A stretch of DNA of 62,208 nt from Bacteroidota bacterium (lineage in GTDB: Bacteria > Bacteroidota > Bacteroidia > Bacteroidales > Paludibacteraceae): NCBI GenBank assembly GCA_021779195.1, contig JAJYBB010000017.1, positions 1-62,208 of the forward strand, read 5' to 3'. The position numbers and the translations under genes were made by a program. Positions within the stretch are counted from its first letter, which is position 1; every line of letters starts with the position of its first letter. Positions 1 through 9,954 of the stretch are shown one piece after another. Under the pieces are notes generated by a model that did not search any database, was not told the origin of the DNA, and saw only the letters and a program-made list of their open reading frames with translations.

Positions 1-45
1 CATCAAACCGTTACTTGCAGGGGTTTATCGATTTTAAAATTTTTT

Positions 46-61
46 TGGCACAGCTATTGAA
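46..61 (+). promoter_or_regulatory. Possible sigma-54-like promoter upstream of lon
   Basis: The sequence reads TTGGCAC, five bases, then TTGAA. This fits the -24 half of the sigma-54 consensus (TGGCAC) and keeps the TTG of the -12 half, but has A where the conserved C of TTGC is expected. It lies about 130 bases before the lon start codon on the same strand. No activator gene is in the window. A chance match is possible. Confidence 0.3.
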
Positions 62-191
62 ATAATAGAAAGCTTGATACTGAAAATTTTGATAAATGTT
101 TTAAGATTAGATATTTAAATTTTCAGTAGTGCCTTCATAAAATTTTAAAACAAACACAAAATGCCATTATGGCAGCAAAAATATCCAATTT

Positions 192-2603
192 ATGCGTAAT
201 TCTTTCGATAAATTTTTCCAAGATGAAATGATAGGCTCTTCCGAGATGTTCCCAATTGTTTCGATTGAACAATCCTCCTCCGATTTAAGAGTAAATTCGG
301 GCGATGTATTACCTATACTTTCATTGCGAAATATGGTTCTTTTTCCCGGAGTTTTGCTTCCGGTATCGGTTGCAAGAACTAAATCGTTGAAATTAGTACG
401 TAAAGCCCATGAAAATGATATGCCCATTGGTGTTTGTACGCAAATGGATAAAAAAATTGATGATCCTACGATCGATCAGTTGTTTCAATTGGGAACCGTA
501 GCTCATGTGGTGCGTATTCTTGAAATGCCAGATAACTCGACAACCGTAATATTAGAGGGAAAACAACGTTTTATACTTGGTGAACTTCAGACCGAAAGAC
601 CTTTCATGAAAGCCCGTGTAAATTTAGTTCGAGATATCTATCCTTTGGATGAAGATGAAATTTTTGGAGCATTGGTTTCGTCAATTAAAGATCTGTCTAT
701 TAATATAATTAATGATTCAGGTGCTATGTCGCCTGAGATGTCTTTTGCGATACGAAATATTGAGAATCCCGTTTTTTTGATTAATTATGTTTGTGTCAAT
801 TTTGGTTTAAGTGTTGAAGAAAAGCAACGATTACTTGAATATGACAACATTACAGATCGTGGATATCAATTGTTGGAATTGCTCAATAAAGAAGCACAAC
901 TTCTTGAATTGAAAATGTCAATCCAAAATAAAGCGAAGGAAGGTATTGACCAACAACAACGCGAATATTTTCTGCAACAGCAGATGAAAACCATTCAGAA
1001 TGAACTCGGTGGCGTGTCGCCTGAACAAGATTTAGCTGATTTTAAAGAGAGGGCAAAACATAAAAAATGGAATAAAGCTACAAATGCTATTTTTGAAAAA
1101 GAGTTGAAGAAGTTTGAACGCTTAAATCAACATTCACCCGATTATTCCACGCAGCTTAACTATATTGAAACGATGCTCGATTTGCCTTGGAATGAATATA
1201 CCAAAGATAATTTTAATCTGAAAAATGCAAAAAAGGTATTGGATAAAGATCATTTTGGTATGGAAACAGTTAAAGACAGAATTCTGGAACATTTAGCTGT
1301 ATTAAAACTTAAAGGAGACATGCGTTCTCCTATTTTATGTTTATATGGACCTCCGGGCGTCGGAAAAACTTCATTGGGAAAATCAATTGCTACTGCTTTG
1401 AACCGGAAATATACCCGTGTATCATTAGGTGGTTTACATGACGAAGCAGAGATTCGTGGACATAGACGGACTTATATAGGCGCATTGCCAGGAAGGATCA
1501 TGCAAAATATTGAGAAAGTCGGTTCATCAAATCCCGTTTTTGTGCTCGACGAAATTGATAAAGTGAGTACTGATTATAAAGGAGATCCTTCATCGGCGTT
1601 GCTTGAGGTTCTTGATCCTGAGCAGAATACAGCATTTCACGATAATTATTTAGATGTTGATTTCGATTTATCAAAAGTATTGTTTATTGCCACAGCCAAT
1701 AATTTAAGTACCATTCCGCGTCCGTTACTCGATCGAATGGAATTGATAGAAGTAAGCGGTTATACGCAGGAAGAAAAAATCGAAATTGCTTATCGTCATT
1801 TAATTCACAAAGAACTTGAAAACCATGGATTAAAAGATACACAATTTGTATTGAATAAGTCAGTTATTTCTAAATTGATCGATGCTTATACACGTGAATC
1901 TGGAGTTCGAGATCTTGATCGTCAGATTGCATCACTCATGCGTAAAGTGGCAAAAAAAGTGGCAACGAACGAAAAATATAATGTTGATATTGCCGTAGAG
2001 GATTTGAAAAAATATTTAGGTGCTAATCGGTATAGCAGTGAAAAATACCAAGGGAATGAGTATCCTGGCGTTGTTACCGGATTGGCATGGACACAGATGG
2101 GTGGCGAAATTTTATTTATCGAATCGAGCCTTAGCAAAAGCAAATCACCTCATTTGACGCTTACGGGTAATTTAGGCGATGTTATGAAAGAATCGGCTAT
2201 GTTGGCGTTGGAATACATTAAAGCGCATGCCGATAATTTAGGGATTGATAGTCAAATGTTTGAAGAATGGAATGTACATATTCATGTACCTGAAGGTGCT
2301 ATTCCTAAAGATGGACCTTCTGCCGGAATTACAATGACTACTGCGCTGGCTTCGGCTTTTACTAAGCGAAATGTGCGAAAAAATCTTGCCATGACGGGTG
2401 AAATTACGTTGCGCGGTAAAGTTCTACCGGTTGGAGGTATAAAAGAAAAAATTCTGGCTGCAAAACGGGCTGGAATTACTGATATTATTTTATGTGCTGA
2501 TAATCAGAAAGATATTGAAGAAATTAAGCCAATCTATCTGAAAGGTTTAAAATTTCATTATGTGAAGGATATCATGGAAGTCCTTAGTTTTGCTTTGTTG
2601 TAA
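192..2603 (+). CDS. lon: ATP-dependent protease Lon
   Basis: Lon is a cytoplasmic AAA+ serine protease that degrades misfolded and short-lived regulatory proteins. The 803-residue product has the family's usual length and order: an N-terminal substrate-binding LON domain (about 40-245), a helical linker, an AAA+ module with Walker A GPPGVGKT at 386-393 and Walker B near VFVLDEIDK (about 450), and a C-terminal protease domain. The catalytic dyad is visible as Ser710 in DGPSAG and Lys753 in GGIKEK; the 43-residue spacing equals Ser679/Lys722 of E. coli Lon. The ATG at 192 gives an acidic N-terminal extension before the first LON strand; no ribosome-binding site is evident, as is usual in Bacteroidota. 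A TetR-type gene follows after 49 bases, probably co-transcribed. Identification is very secure. Confidence 0.97.
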   Translation: MRNSFDKFFQDEMIGSSEMFPIVSIEQSSSDLRVNSGDVLPILSLRNMVLFPGVLLPVSVARTKSLKLVRKAHENDMPIGVCTQMDKKIDDPTIDQLFQLGTVAHVVRILEMPDNSTTVILEGKQRFILGELQTERPFMKARVNLVRDIYPLDEDEIFGALVSSIKDLSINIINDSGAMSPEMSFAIRNIENPVFLINYVCVNFGLSVEEKQRLLEYDNITDRGYQLLELLNKEAQLLELKMSIQNKAKEGIDQQQREYFLQQQMKTIQNELGGVSPEQDLADFKERAKHKKWNKATNAIFEKELKKFERLNQHSPDYSTQLNYIETMLDLPWNEYTKDNFNLKNAKKVLDKDHFGMETVKDRILEHLAVLKLKGDMRSPILCLYGPPGVGKTSLGKSIATALNRKYTRVSLGGLHDEAEIRGHRRTYIGALPGRIMQNIEKVGSSNPVFVLDEIDKVSTDYKGDPSSALLEVLDPEQNTAFHDNYLDVDFDLSKVLFIATANNLSTIPRPLLDRMELIEVSGYTQEEKIEIAYRHLIHKELENHGLKDTQFVLNKSVISKLIDAYTRESGVRDLDRQIASLMRKVAKKVATNEKYNVDIAVEDLKKYLGANRYSSEKYQGNEYPGVVTGLAWTQMGGEILFIESSLSKSKSPHLTLTGNLGDVMKESAMLALEYIKAHADNLGIDSQMFEEWNVHIHVPEGAIPKDGPSAGITMTTALASAFTKRNVRKNLAMTGEITLRGKVLPVGGIKEKILAAKRAGITDIILCADNQKDIEEIKPIYLKGLKFHYVKDIMEVLSFALL

Positions 2604-2652
2604 TTTTCGATGAATATTCATTGAACAGAAAAATTAGTTAATAAATATCTTT

Positions 2653-3363
2653 ATGTCCGAAGTTGAAAAGAAGGAACGAAGGAAACGTAGAACCAAATTA
2701 GCTATTGAAAAAGATGTTTTAGCTGCCGTGTCTTCAATGATTGAAGAAGTTGGTTTTAAAAACGTTACGCTTACAGGTGTGGCACAGCGCGCACAAATCG
2801 AACCGATCGTTTTTTACAGACGTTATACCAATTTGGAAAATTTATTTGATTTATATACCAGTAAATTTGATTATTGGTTAAGTAATATTACTGACACTAT
2901 GCCCTCCGGTTTGAATGACGAGGAGACTTTCCAATGGATAATGCGTAACTTAATATTTGCCTTGAATAAAAATAAAGGTATGCAGCAATTGCTTATCTGG
3001 GAATTATCGGATAATAATTCAGTAACTCAAAAAACTGCGATGAATCGTGAAATTTCCAACCAGATGTTAATCAAGGTATTGGAAGAAAAATTCAAATATA
3101 CCGGAATTGATATCAATGTGATTGCTTCGCTCGTAATATCAGGAATCTACTATTTAATTTTGCATAAGGATATTTCGACGTTTTGCAATGTCGATTTTTC
3201 AAAAAAAAACGGAATGGAACGCCTTGAAAATGCAGTTGATTCATTGGTTTCTTTTCTTTTCTCAATTATTAAATTACAGAACGAAAACCTCCAAATTGCC
3301 GAACGATTGAGGGCTGAAGGCGTAAGCGAAAGTGTTATTGCCAAGTGCATCGGCAATATGTAA
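2653..3363 (+). CDS. TetR/AcrR family transcriptional regulator
   Basis: This is a 236-residue putative DNA-binding regulator. A very basic N-terminus (KKERRKRRTKLAIEKD) leads into a TetR-type helix-turn-helix at about 20-65, with the family pattern GFKNVTLTGVAQRAQI followed by FYRRYTNLENLF, where the recognition helix and the YxxFxxxxxL helix normally sit. The rest is a helical ligand-binding and dimerisation region with no recognisable specificity. It lies 49 bases after lon on the same strand and is followed by a terminator-like hairpin, so lon and this gene probably form one unit. Whether it controls lon, itself or a distant target cannot be read from the sequence. Confidence 0.85.
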   Translation: MSEVEKKERRKRRTKLAIEKDVLAAVSSMIEEVGFKNVTLTGVAQRAQIEPIVFYRRYTNLENLFDLYTSKFDYWLSNITDTMPSGLNDEETFQWIMRNLIFALNKNKGMQQLLIWELSDNNSVTQKTAMNREISNQMLIKVLEEKFKYTGIDINVIASLVISGIYYLILHKDISTFCNVDFSKKNGMERLENAVDSLVSFLFSIIKLQNENLQIAERLRAEGVSESVIAKCIGNM

Positions 3364-3460
3364 TATCATTTAAAATTAATTTAAATTCGGTTTCTCAATA
3401 TCATAATATTTTCAGTTCAATAATTTAATCTGAAGGACAACTTTCATGATTTTTATTTTA

Positions 3461-3495
3461 AAATCCCGTTGTAAATTACAGCTGGATTTTTTTTT
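3461..3495 (+). terminator. Rho-independent terminator after the lon-tetR unit
   Basis: An AAATCC arm pairs with GGATTT across an inner TGTA/TACA stem. The second arm runs directly into a stretch of nine T. It lies about 100 bases past the TetR stop codon on the same strand. Confidence 0.65.
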
Positions 3496-3623
3496 ATGAA
3501 CAACTAAGTTGTATAGTAAAGCTTTTGGTATGAAAAATTAAATGTTCTATTTATTGTAAATTGCACATATTGAGTGTGATATAATTTTTAATTATTTAAT
3601 TTTAAAATTATAAGCAAAATGTA

Positions 3624-3653
3624 TTGTATATAGATATTAATATTGTACTTTTG
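3624..3653 (+). promoter_or_regulatory. Bacteroidota-type promoter, TTG-N19-TACTTTTG
   Basis: TTG at 3624-3626 is followed by exactly 19 bases and then TACTTTTG at 3646-3653. This fits the Bacteroidota vegetative -33/-7 consensus (TTTG, N19, TAnnTTTG). Transcription would start near 3660, with no reading frame close by, so the product is either a non-coding RNA or a long leader for the gene at 4308. Confidence 0.6.
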
Positions 3654-3659
3654 TGGCAT

Positions 3660-3857
3660 GATTCAGGTTCAATATTAACTGTTGTGTATTGATTTACGTT
3701 AATTTTTTAAATGGACTCAATAGTAATTTTTATAATAATTTACCACCTTAACTATTTAATCTTTTGGTTTACTTGATTAGAGAAAATTCAAGACTAAAAG
3801 CTGCTTATCGGAGATTATTTGTACACTGTTACAAGGTTTCTGTGGCAGCTTTTTTTA
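3660..3857 (+). ncRNA. Candidate small RNA or leader RNA of about 200 nt
   Basis: A consensus promoter begins about 7 bases upstream. The segment ends in an 8-bp stem, AAAGCTGC (3797-3804) with GCAGCTTT (3845-3852), running into seven T. The 40-base loop of this stem has only short internal pairing (ACAC/GTG). No reading frame of useful size lies between. The length is in the range of 6S RNA, but the 5' and 3' ends do not pair, so I do not call it 6S. It could instead be a terminated leader of the proline catabolism gene about 450 bases downstream. Confidence 0.4.
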
Positions 3858-4307
3858 TGATACCAGTTATATATACCGATTGTACACTTTTGAGTGATGT
3901 TTCCTTCAAATGAATAGATATTATTGGTTAAATAATTGCATATAATACATTATAAATTCTGAAAATTCTTGCCATAAAGTTCCAGCGAAATTGTTTTAAT
4001 CCTCTTAACCAATCACTTCCTTCACTTTATTCAATTATGAACGTATAAAGATTTTTTTTTAGCGTTTAATTTTGAGTTTTTTCAATTTTAACCGTAACCT
4101 TTGTAGGAATTAATTGAACCTTTAATGTTATTGCAGTATAAACCGAAAGATAACCGCGCTTTTTTCTGATAAAATTATTAAAATTACCACCTTAAAAAAT
4201 CAACAGGAAATAATATAAAATTTGTGCTAAATATTTTTCCGATAATTATACAGAATTCATTCTTTTCTTTTATCTTTCGCAAGAATTCAAATCTAAAATA
4301 CATATAT

Positions 4308-7300
4308 ATGGACAAGATCAGCATTACCGAGGTACTTGAATGGGCAAAAGATTTTTTATTAAAATCTGAAATTGAAATTACCGATGACGAATTGAAAGAA
4401 CAAAAAAAATACGCTATTCTTATTCAGCATCCAAGTGACAAGATATTGTTATCCAAAATGTTGGATGAATCTTCGCAGATAAGAGATCAACGAAAGTTGG
4501 CTCGTCGAATGAAATTATTGATTGATCGTTACGGTGTACCTGAATTTTTTAGCTCGCGCGATGCATTCTTGCTTAAATTATTCACAACTTTTGGTTATTG
4601 GTTTGATTTTATTTCGATACCTATTTTTAAAAAACAACTCCACCGTGATACTGCCAAGGTAATCATCAATGAAAAGCCGACGTTGCTTAATGAGCATCTT
4701 AACCAACGAAACAAACAACATATCGGTCAGAATGTGAACTTGTTGGGAGAAGTGGTGTTGGGTGATAGGGAAGCCGATCACCGTTATTTTCATTATTTAG
4801 ATGCGTTGAAAGATCCCCGAATTAATTATATTTCTATTAAAATTTCAGGAATATATGCGCAAATTAATCCTCTTAATTATGAAAAAAATAAAACCGATCT
4901 GTGTGAGCGAATCCGAGTTATTTACCGCCAATCGATGATTTTTCCTTTTGTCGACGAAAATTCACTATCGATCCCGAAATTTGTAAATCTTGATATGGAG
5001 GAATACAAAGATACAGAACTCACCCTCGATGTATTTCTGACAGTTCTAAGTGAACCTGAATTTAAAAATTATACTGCGGGAATTGTTGTTCAAGCCTATT
5101 TGCCTGATGCATGGAATTTTCAAACGCGTTTGTTGGAATTTTCACACAAACGGGTTGCTGATGGTGGAGCTCCGCTTAAAATGCGTTTGGTAAAAGGAGC
5201 CAATTTGCAAATGGAGTCGGTTATCTCATCTCTGAAAGGATGGGAAAATCCAGTTTTGCACTCTAAAGTTGAGGTGGATGCCAATTATTTACATATCCTT
5301 GATCGGGCACTTGAGCCCCAAAATGCAGCTGCCTTGCGAATTGGCGTTGCTTCACATAATTTTTTCAGCATTGGTTATGCTTATTTATTAAGTAAAAAAA
5401 ATGAAGTGGAAGATTACATTACTTTTGAGATGCTTGAAGGAATGGCTAATCATTTGCCACGGGTAATGCGAAAACTTGAAAAACAAATCATTCTCTACAC
5501 GCCAGTTGTGAAAGATGAACATTTCCTGAATGCTGTTTCTTATTTAGTCCGCCGGTTGGATGAAAATACTGGAAAGGATAATTTTCTGAGTTATTCATTT
5601 AATTTGAAATTTAACAGCCCGCAATGGATATTTTTGCAACAGCAATTTGAAGAAGCTTATCGATTGAAAAAAAGTATTTTAGCTAAACCGTACAGAGCTC
5701 AAAATCGAAACATAGAGCCTGAAATGAGCATAGAGCAAGAAAATATTGGAGCTGATGATAGAAGTTTTGAGTTGTCATCTTTTAAAAATGAACCGGACAC
5801 CAACTTTGATTTAGCACCGAATCGGTTGTGGGCAGATTCGATTCGAAATAAATGGAAAAAATCGTCAGAAGATAAACCGTATCAAATTCCCGTACAAATA
5901 GGGAATAGGGTAGTTGAAACTTCAAATAAGTATCGTTATTTCGATCGAAGTCAACCAAACGAAATTTGCGTTTGTGAAACTTCGTTATCCAATCTCTCTC
6001 AAATAAAGGAAATTATTGAAATTGCCGAAAAAGATGAATCGAAATGGCGAAATACAACGATGCAAGAACGCATTCAAATTTTAGATCGCACGGCTTATAA
6101 TTTGAATAAAAGCAGAGGAAATTTAATTGGATGCATGTCGGCAATTACCGGAAAAACTTTTCTTGAGGGTGATGTTGAAGTCTCCGAAGCTACTGATTTT
6201 TGTCGATTTTACCCACTTTCCATGAAAGTTTTTGACGATTTGCAAACTGTTCGGTATACGCCGAAAGGAGTAATATTGGTGATTCCGCCTTGGAATTTTC
6301 CATTAGCCATTCCAACCGGAGGTGTGGCAGCAGCTTTGTCGGGTGGTAATACCGTGATACTCAAACCTGCAACAGTGGCTTTGCCCGTAGCTTGGGAATT
6401 TGCAAAATGTTTTTGGGACGCAGGTGTACCCAAAGATGCCTTACAAGTGGTTTGTACCGATGGACGTGAACCTTTGAGTTATCTGACTTCGCATTCATCG
6501 ATCAAACATATAATTCTTACCGGAGGAACCGATACGGCGTTCCGATTACTGGAAAATAATCCAAAATGTCCACTATCAGCCGAAACTGGAGGGAAAAACT
6601 CCATTATCCTCACGGCAAGCGGCGATCGTGATCATGCTATTCAAAATATTGTAACTTCAGCTTTTAGTAATGCAGGTCAAAAATGTTCAGCTTGCTCACT
6701 TTTATTGGTCGAGAAATCTGTTTATTACGATCCTGACTTTAAATCAAAACTTATAGATTCTGTAAAAAGTTTGCAAACCGGTGGTGTTTGGAACGGAGGA
6801 AACATTGTCGGTCCAATGATTACGTCTCAAAACGATAAATTGCTTTATGCTGTGGAGCATTTGGAACCTGGAGAATCATGGTTGGTTGAACCTGAATTTG
6901 TTGATGATAAACATTTTATACTGAAACCTTGCGTAAAATGGGGCGTTAAACCGGATAGTTATACTTTCAAAACTGAATTATTCGGTCCCTTATTGGCTGT
7001 GGTTTGTATAGATAATTTAGACGAAGGGATTGAATTGATGAATACTCATACAGAATACGGCTTGACTTCTGGGCTTCAAAGTCTCGATGAGGATGAACAA
7101 TTGAAATGGAAAAATAATATTGAAGCCGGAAATCTATATATCAACAGGGGTATTACCGGAGCAATTGTAAACCGACAGCCATTTGGTGGCATGAAACGTT
7201 CGGCTTTTGGTGGCGGTCTTAAAGCCGGCGGCAAAAATTATGTCAGTTCGTTTGTTAATTTCACCGAAGTAAGACAAATTAAGCCGATAACGCAAAATAT

Positions 7301-7859
7301 CAAATTGGTTGATTCTTTAGGCGTATTTCTTAATCCAAACGAAAAGTTACAATTACTGGCAGCAATGCAAAGCTATATTAAAAATTGGGAGGATGAATTT
7401 TCGCGTTCAAATGATACACATCATCTTATTGGTGAGCAAAATATTTTCAGGTATTTGCCTTTGAATAAAATGGCTTTACGAGTGGAATTGAACGATAATC
7501 TGCTTGATATCTTCATGATTTTAGTGGCATCTTTCATTGCAAATACTCCTGTAACTGTTAGCATCAATCCGAATGATTATAAATTGGAAACTTTTAAAAA
7601 AGTTAAAGGGCTTCATTTTACGATTTTTTTGCAGGACGAAAAACAATTCTTGTCGGAAATTGAAAATTATGAGCGAATTCGAACTTGTAACAACGCTTTG
7701 TCAGCAGAGTTTATTCATCAGGCTGCAAAAACGGGTAAATATGTTGCTACAGCAAAGCCAATTGTTGAAGGGCGTATAGAAATGCTTCATTACCTCAAAG
7801 AACAGAGTATCGCATTTGAATATCACCGGTATGGCAGCATTGTCGACATGGTGGAATGA
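4308..7859 (+). CDS. putA: Bifunctional proline dehydrogenase / 1-pyrroline-5-carboxylate dehydrogenase
   Basis: This protein oxidises L-proline to glutamate in two steps, an FAD-linked proline dehydrogenase step and an NAD-dependent aldehyde dehydrogenase step. From the ATG at 4308 it is 1183 residues. The first third is the PRODH barrel, with conserved stretches RLVKGAN and TPVVKDEHFLNAVSYLVRR. The ALDH domain follows with PPWNFPLAIPTGG (about 655-670) and the catalytic Cys793 in GQKCSA. A tail of about 180 residues after the ALDH domain is typical of long PutA forms, but I see no N-terminal ribbon-helix-helix domain, so it is probably not an autorepressor. The frame stays open back to a GTG at 4224, but that adds a low-complexity hydrophobic stretch, and a possible -7 element (TATCTTTC near 4271) lies inside it, so 4308 is preferred. 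A strong hairpin follows the stop codon. Confidence 0.93.
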   Translation: MDKISITEVLEWAKDFLLKSEIEITDDELKEQKKYAILIQHPSDKILLSKMLDESSQIRDQRKLARRMKLLIDRYGVPEFFSSRDAFLLKLFTTFGYWFDFISIPIFKKQLHRDTAKVIINEKPTLLNEHLNQRNKQHIGQNVNLLGEVVLGDREADHRYFHYLDALKDPRINYISIKISGIYAQINPLNYEKNKTDLCERIRVIYRQSMIFPFVDENSLSIPKFVNLDMEEYKDTELTLDVFLTVLSEPEFKNYTAGIVVQAYLPDAWNFQTRLLEFSHKRVADGGAPLKMRLVKGANLQMESVISSLKGWENPVLHSKVEVDANYLHILDRALEPQNAAALRIGVASHNFFSIGYAYLLSKKNEVEDYITFEMLEGMANHLPRVMRKLEKQIILYTPVVKDEHFLNAVSYLVRRLDENTGKDNFLSYSFNLKFNSPQWIFLQQQFEEAYRLKKSILAKPYRAQNRNIEPEMSIEQENIGADDRSFELSSFKNEPDTNFDLAPNRLWADSIRNKWKKSSEDKPYQIPVQIGNRVVETSNKYRYFDRSQPNEICVCETSLSNLSQIKEIIEIAEKDESKWRNTTMQERIQILDRTAYNLNKSRGNLIGCMSAITGKTFLEGDVEVSEATDFCRFYPLSMKVFDDLQTVRYTPKGVILVIPPWNFPLAIPTGGVAAALSGGNTVILKPATVALPVAWEFAKCFWDAGVPKDALQVVCTDGREPLSYLTSHSSIKHIILTGGTDTAFRLLENNPKCPLSAETGGKNSIILTASGDRDHAIQNIVTSAFSNAGQKCSACSLLLVEKSVYYDPDFKSKLIDSVKSLQTGGVWNGGNIVGPMITSQNDKLLYAVEHLEPGESWLVEPEFVDDKHFILKPCVKWGVKPDSYTFKTELFGPLLAVVCIDNLDEGIELMNTHTEYGLTSGLQSLDEDEQLKWKNNIEAGNLYINRGITGAIVNRQPFGGMKRSAFGGGLKAGGKNYVSSFVNFTEVRQIKPITQNIKLVDSLGVFLNPNEKLQLLAAMQSYIKNWEDEFSRSNDTHHLIGEQNIFRYLPLNKMALRVELNDNLLDIFMILVASFIANTPVTVSINPNDYKLETFKKVKGLHFTIFLQDEKQFLSEIENYERIRTCNNALSAEFIHQAAKTGKYVATAKPIVEGRIEMLHYLKEQSIAFEYHRYGSIVDMVE

Positions 7860-7887
7860 ATGGTTCTATGGTGATCATTTCGATTCC

Positions 7888-7927
7888 ATTATAAACGGCT
7901 TTTCATTTTTGAAAAGCCGTTTATAAT
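7888..7927. terminator. Bidirectional terminator between putA and the MATE gene
   Basis: A perfect 17-bp inverted repeat (7888-7904 with 7911-7927) has a 6-base loop, ATTTTT. The arms contain AAACGGCTTTTC. It lies between two convergent genes, 28 bases after putA ends and about 110 bases from the end of the MATE gene, and can serve both. Confidence 0.85.
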
Positions 7928-8039
7928 TCTTCAACGAATATGGATTACCTCCCGGATTCATGATAAGCTGATCATAATTGATTCATTTTATCATAAATCT
8001 TGATTCCTGAAAAAAGAACCAATAATTTTCAAATTCACT

Positions 8040-9362
8040 TTATATTTTTTTCGTCTGCCAGTTTCCTTTTTGCAGATACAAATAACCCAATCCTCCGATG
8101 ATTGTCCAGTAAACAAATTCTGACATCCATACCACGAAAACCGGCTGACGGTTGACCATTGAAGTGTAATATACAAACGAAATATAAAAAAATAGAGTTA
8201 ATACTTCAATATAAAACGCCACTTTTGTACTTCCTGTTCCCGAGACGGAATTGATAATTACATTGCCGACTGCAAAAAAAACCACCGCCACTGCAACCAC
8301 TTTAATTACCGGAACTGCGGCAAGGATAAGCGAAGGGTCATCAGTATAAATATGAGCAAATAGTTGTGGAAAAACCCACGCAAATATAAGGAAAGGAGCT
8401 ACAAATACCAATGCAATTCCAATTATTTTATGTACAGTTTGCATAACGTTATGTCTGAAATCTGCTCCAATCAAATTGCTTACCAACGTACTGGCAGTTG
8501 TCGAAAGCGCTGAAGCCGGAATCATTAAAAGTATGTACATGCTTCTACCAATATTTGTTACTGCCAATGGTCGCTCGCCCATACGTTCTATAAAAATGAA
8601 AAACATAAACCAGGTAGAAATTGAAATAAAAAACTGAAACATGATAAAAACCGAAAGATGAAGTATTTGAATAGTAGTTTGAACTCCGACTCTAAATTGT
8701 TTGAATAACTGATACTTATTCAGGTCAGTAAACAAAAGTGTATGAACAATCAAGTAAAATAATGAAACTCCTTCAGCGATTACCGAAGCGATGGCAGCAC
8801 CCGCAATTCCCCAAGCCGGAAATCCAAATTTTCCGAAAATCAATAGATAGTCCAATATTATATTCACTACTGCCGTAATTACTGCAGATATGGTTAATAC
8901 CTTCGTATCAGTGATACCCACATAAAAAGCACGAAAAATTACACTTAAAAAAACGAAGAAAAAGCCAAATATCCTCCAATGCAAAAATTCCAGTGCTGCC
9001 TCATAAACATGATCTGAACTGACTAATACTTTAAGCAATGGCGGGACCCCATATTCCGAAGCGATGAAAATTAAAATTGCAAGTATAAAATTGAAAATCA
9101 ATCCATTATTGAAAATTACTCCAATCTGTATGTAATTTTTCTCGCCATTACGACGCCCAATTAAAATTTGTACACCTTGGCTAAATCCGAAGCCAACCAT
9201 ATAAACTGCAAAATAAAACACGCCGGCAATGGCTGAAGCTCCCAACGCCACTTCACTTACGTGACCCAGAAAAGCAGTGTCGGTTACATTGATAAAATTT
9301 TGAGCTATTAGCGTCAGAATAATCGGATACGAAATGGAAAGAATATTTTTTGTTGAATTCAC
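8040..9362 (-). CDS. MATE family multidrug/cation antiporter
   Basis: This is a 440-residue inner-membrane protein with about twelve hydrophobic segments and the MATE layout of two six-helix halves. The N-terminus (ILSISYPIILTLIAQNFINVTDTAFLGH) carries the first-helix pattern of the family, with the NVTDTAFLG stretch typical of Bacteroidota members. The family exports cationic drugs or metabolites in exchange for Na+ or H+. Substrate cannot be told. It is convergent with putA and appears monocistronic, with a TATCTTTG promoter element about 86 bases upstream of its start codon. Confidence 0.92.
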   Translation of the reverse strand: MNSTKNILSISYPIILTLIAQNFINVTDTAFLGHVSEVALGASAIAGVFYFAVYMVGFGFSQGVQILIGRRNGEKNYIQIGVIFNNGLIFNFILAILIFIASEYGVPPLLKVLVSSDHVYEAALEFLHWRIFGFFFVFLSVIFRAFYVGITDTKVLTISAVITAVVNIILDYLLIFGKFGFPAWGIAGAAIASVIAEGVSLFYLIVHTLLFTDLNKYQLFKQFRVGVQTTIQILHLSVFIMFQFFISISTWFMFFIFIERMGERPLAVTNIGRSMYILLMIPASALSTTASTLVSNLIGADFRHNVMQTVHKIIGIALVFVAPFLIFAWVFPQLFAHIYTDDPSLILAAVPVIKVVAVAVVFFAVGNVIINSVSGTGSTKVAFYIEVLTLFFYISFVYYTSMVNRQPVFVVWMSEFVYWTIIGGLGYLYLQKGNWQTKKI

Positions 9363-9447
9363 AAGGATAATTTTTTTTCGATAGGGGAAAGTTGTTGAAG
9401 TAGTTGGAGTTCAATTATATATTTTGATCATTCAAGGGTTTTTCAGA

Positions 9448-9455
9448 CAAAGATA
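9448..9455 (-). promoter_or_regulatory. -7 element of the MATE gene promoter
   Basis: Read on the minus strand this is TATCTTTG, a perfect match to TAnnTTTG. The position where the -33 TTG is expected is not well conserved. It lies 86 bases upstream of the MATE start codon. Confidence 0.4.
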
Positions 9456-9898
9456 ATCAAATTTTAAATAATACGTCGATTAAGGCAGAAATCGAATTTA
9501 ATGGAGAATAGGGTGGGGTGGAGGTGTATAAGAAAATGGAACTATCTAATGGCGTATGATGTTGAGTTTCTTTGAGCCTTGAGTCTTAGTGGTCAGAAAA
9601 ATAGCCTACAAAAGCTTCCACTAATTAATTGTAAAATCAGGAAAGAATAATCAAAACGATATAAATTCGTTTGTATGATCAATTGTTCATTTTAAGTCAT
9701 ATTTTGAATGCTAAATCGCAAGGTATCTATCAGATAGATATTATAAGACTCCGTCTTTGCGTTAAGATTATTTTTGAAAATTGGTCTTTGTATTGAGATT
9801 GGATTTTTAAAATTTATTTCTTTGATTATCAATATATAATGCTATTTTATAACGAATTATTGATTATAACTGTTGCAAAATATTCGAATTATAAACGA

Positions 9899-9926
9899 AG
9901 GAGGCTGTCTAAATAGACAGCCTCCT
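9899..9926 (-). terminator. Terminator of the leftward T9SS-protein gene
   Basis: A perfect inverted repeat has AGGAGGCTGTCTA at 9899-9911 and its complement at 9914-9926. It lies 28 bases beyond the stop codon of the gene ending at 9955. The stem is GC-rich. The T-run is better on the plus strand than on the minus strand, so factor-independent termination is likely but not textbook. Confidence 0.7.
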
Positions 9927-9954
9927 TTTCTGAAAATCAAATCAATCAAATTTA

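Larger units (their letters stand above)
3364..4307. other. Intergenic region of about 940 bases between tetR and putA
   Basis: I see no credible protein gene here. The region holds the terminator of the upstream unit, a strong promoter followed by a candidate small RNA or leader ending in its own terminator, and an AT-rich stretch before the proline catabolism gene. A 12-base direct repeat, TTACCACCTTAA, occurs at 3740-3751 and 4184-4195; its meaning is unknown. The reading frame that opens with GTG at 4224 is treated as leader for putA. Confidence 0.6.
9363..9954. other. Intergenic region of about 590 bases
   Basis: It contains the MATE promoter element at one end and the terminator of the leftward operon at the other. 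The middle (about 9470-9890) is AT-rich with no reading frame, repeat or structure that I can support. Confidence 0.6.

Noticed and set aside
3660-3857. 6S RNA
   Set aside because: The length fits, but the 5' and 3' ends do not pair and no central bubble flanked by long helices can be drawn.
4224-4307. Upstream GTG start for the proline catabolism protein
   Set aside because: The extra 28 residues are hydrophobic and not family-like, and a possible promoter element lies inside them. The ATG at 4308 is a better start.
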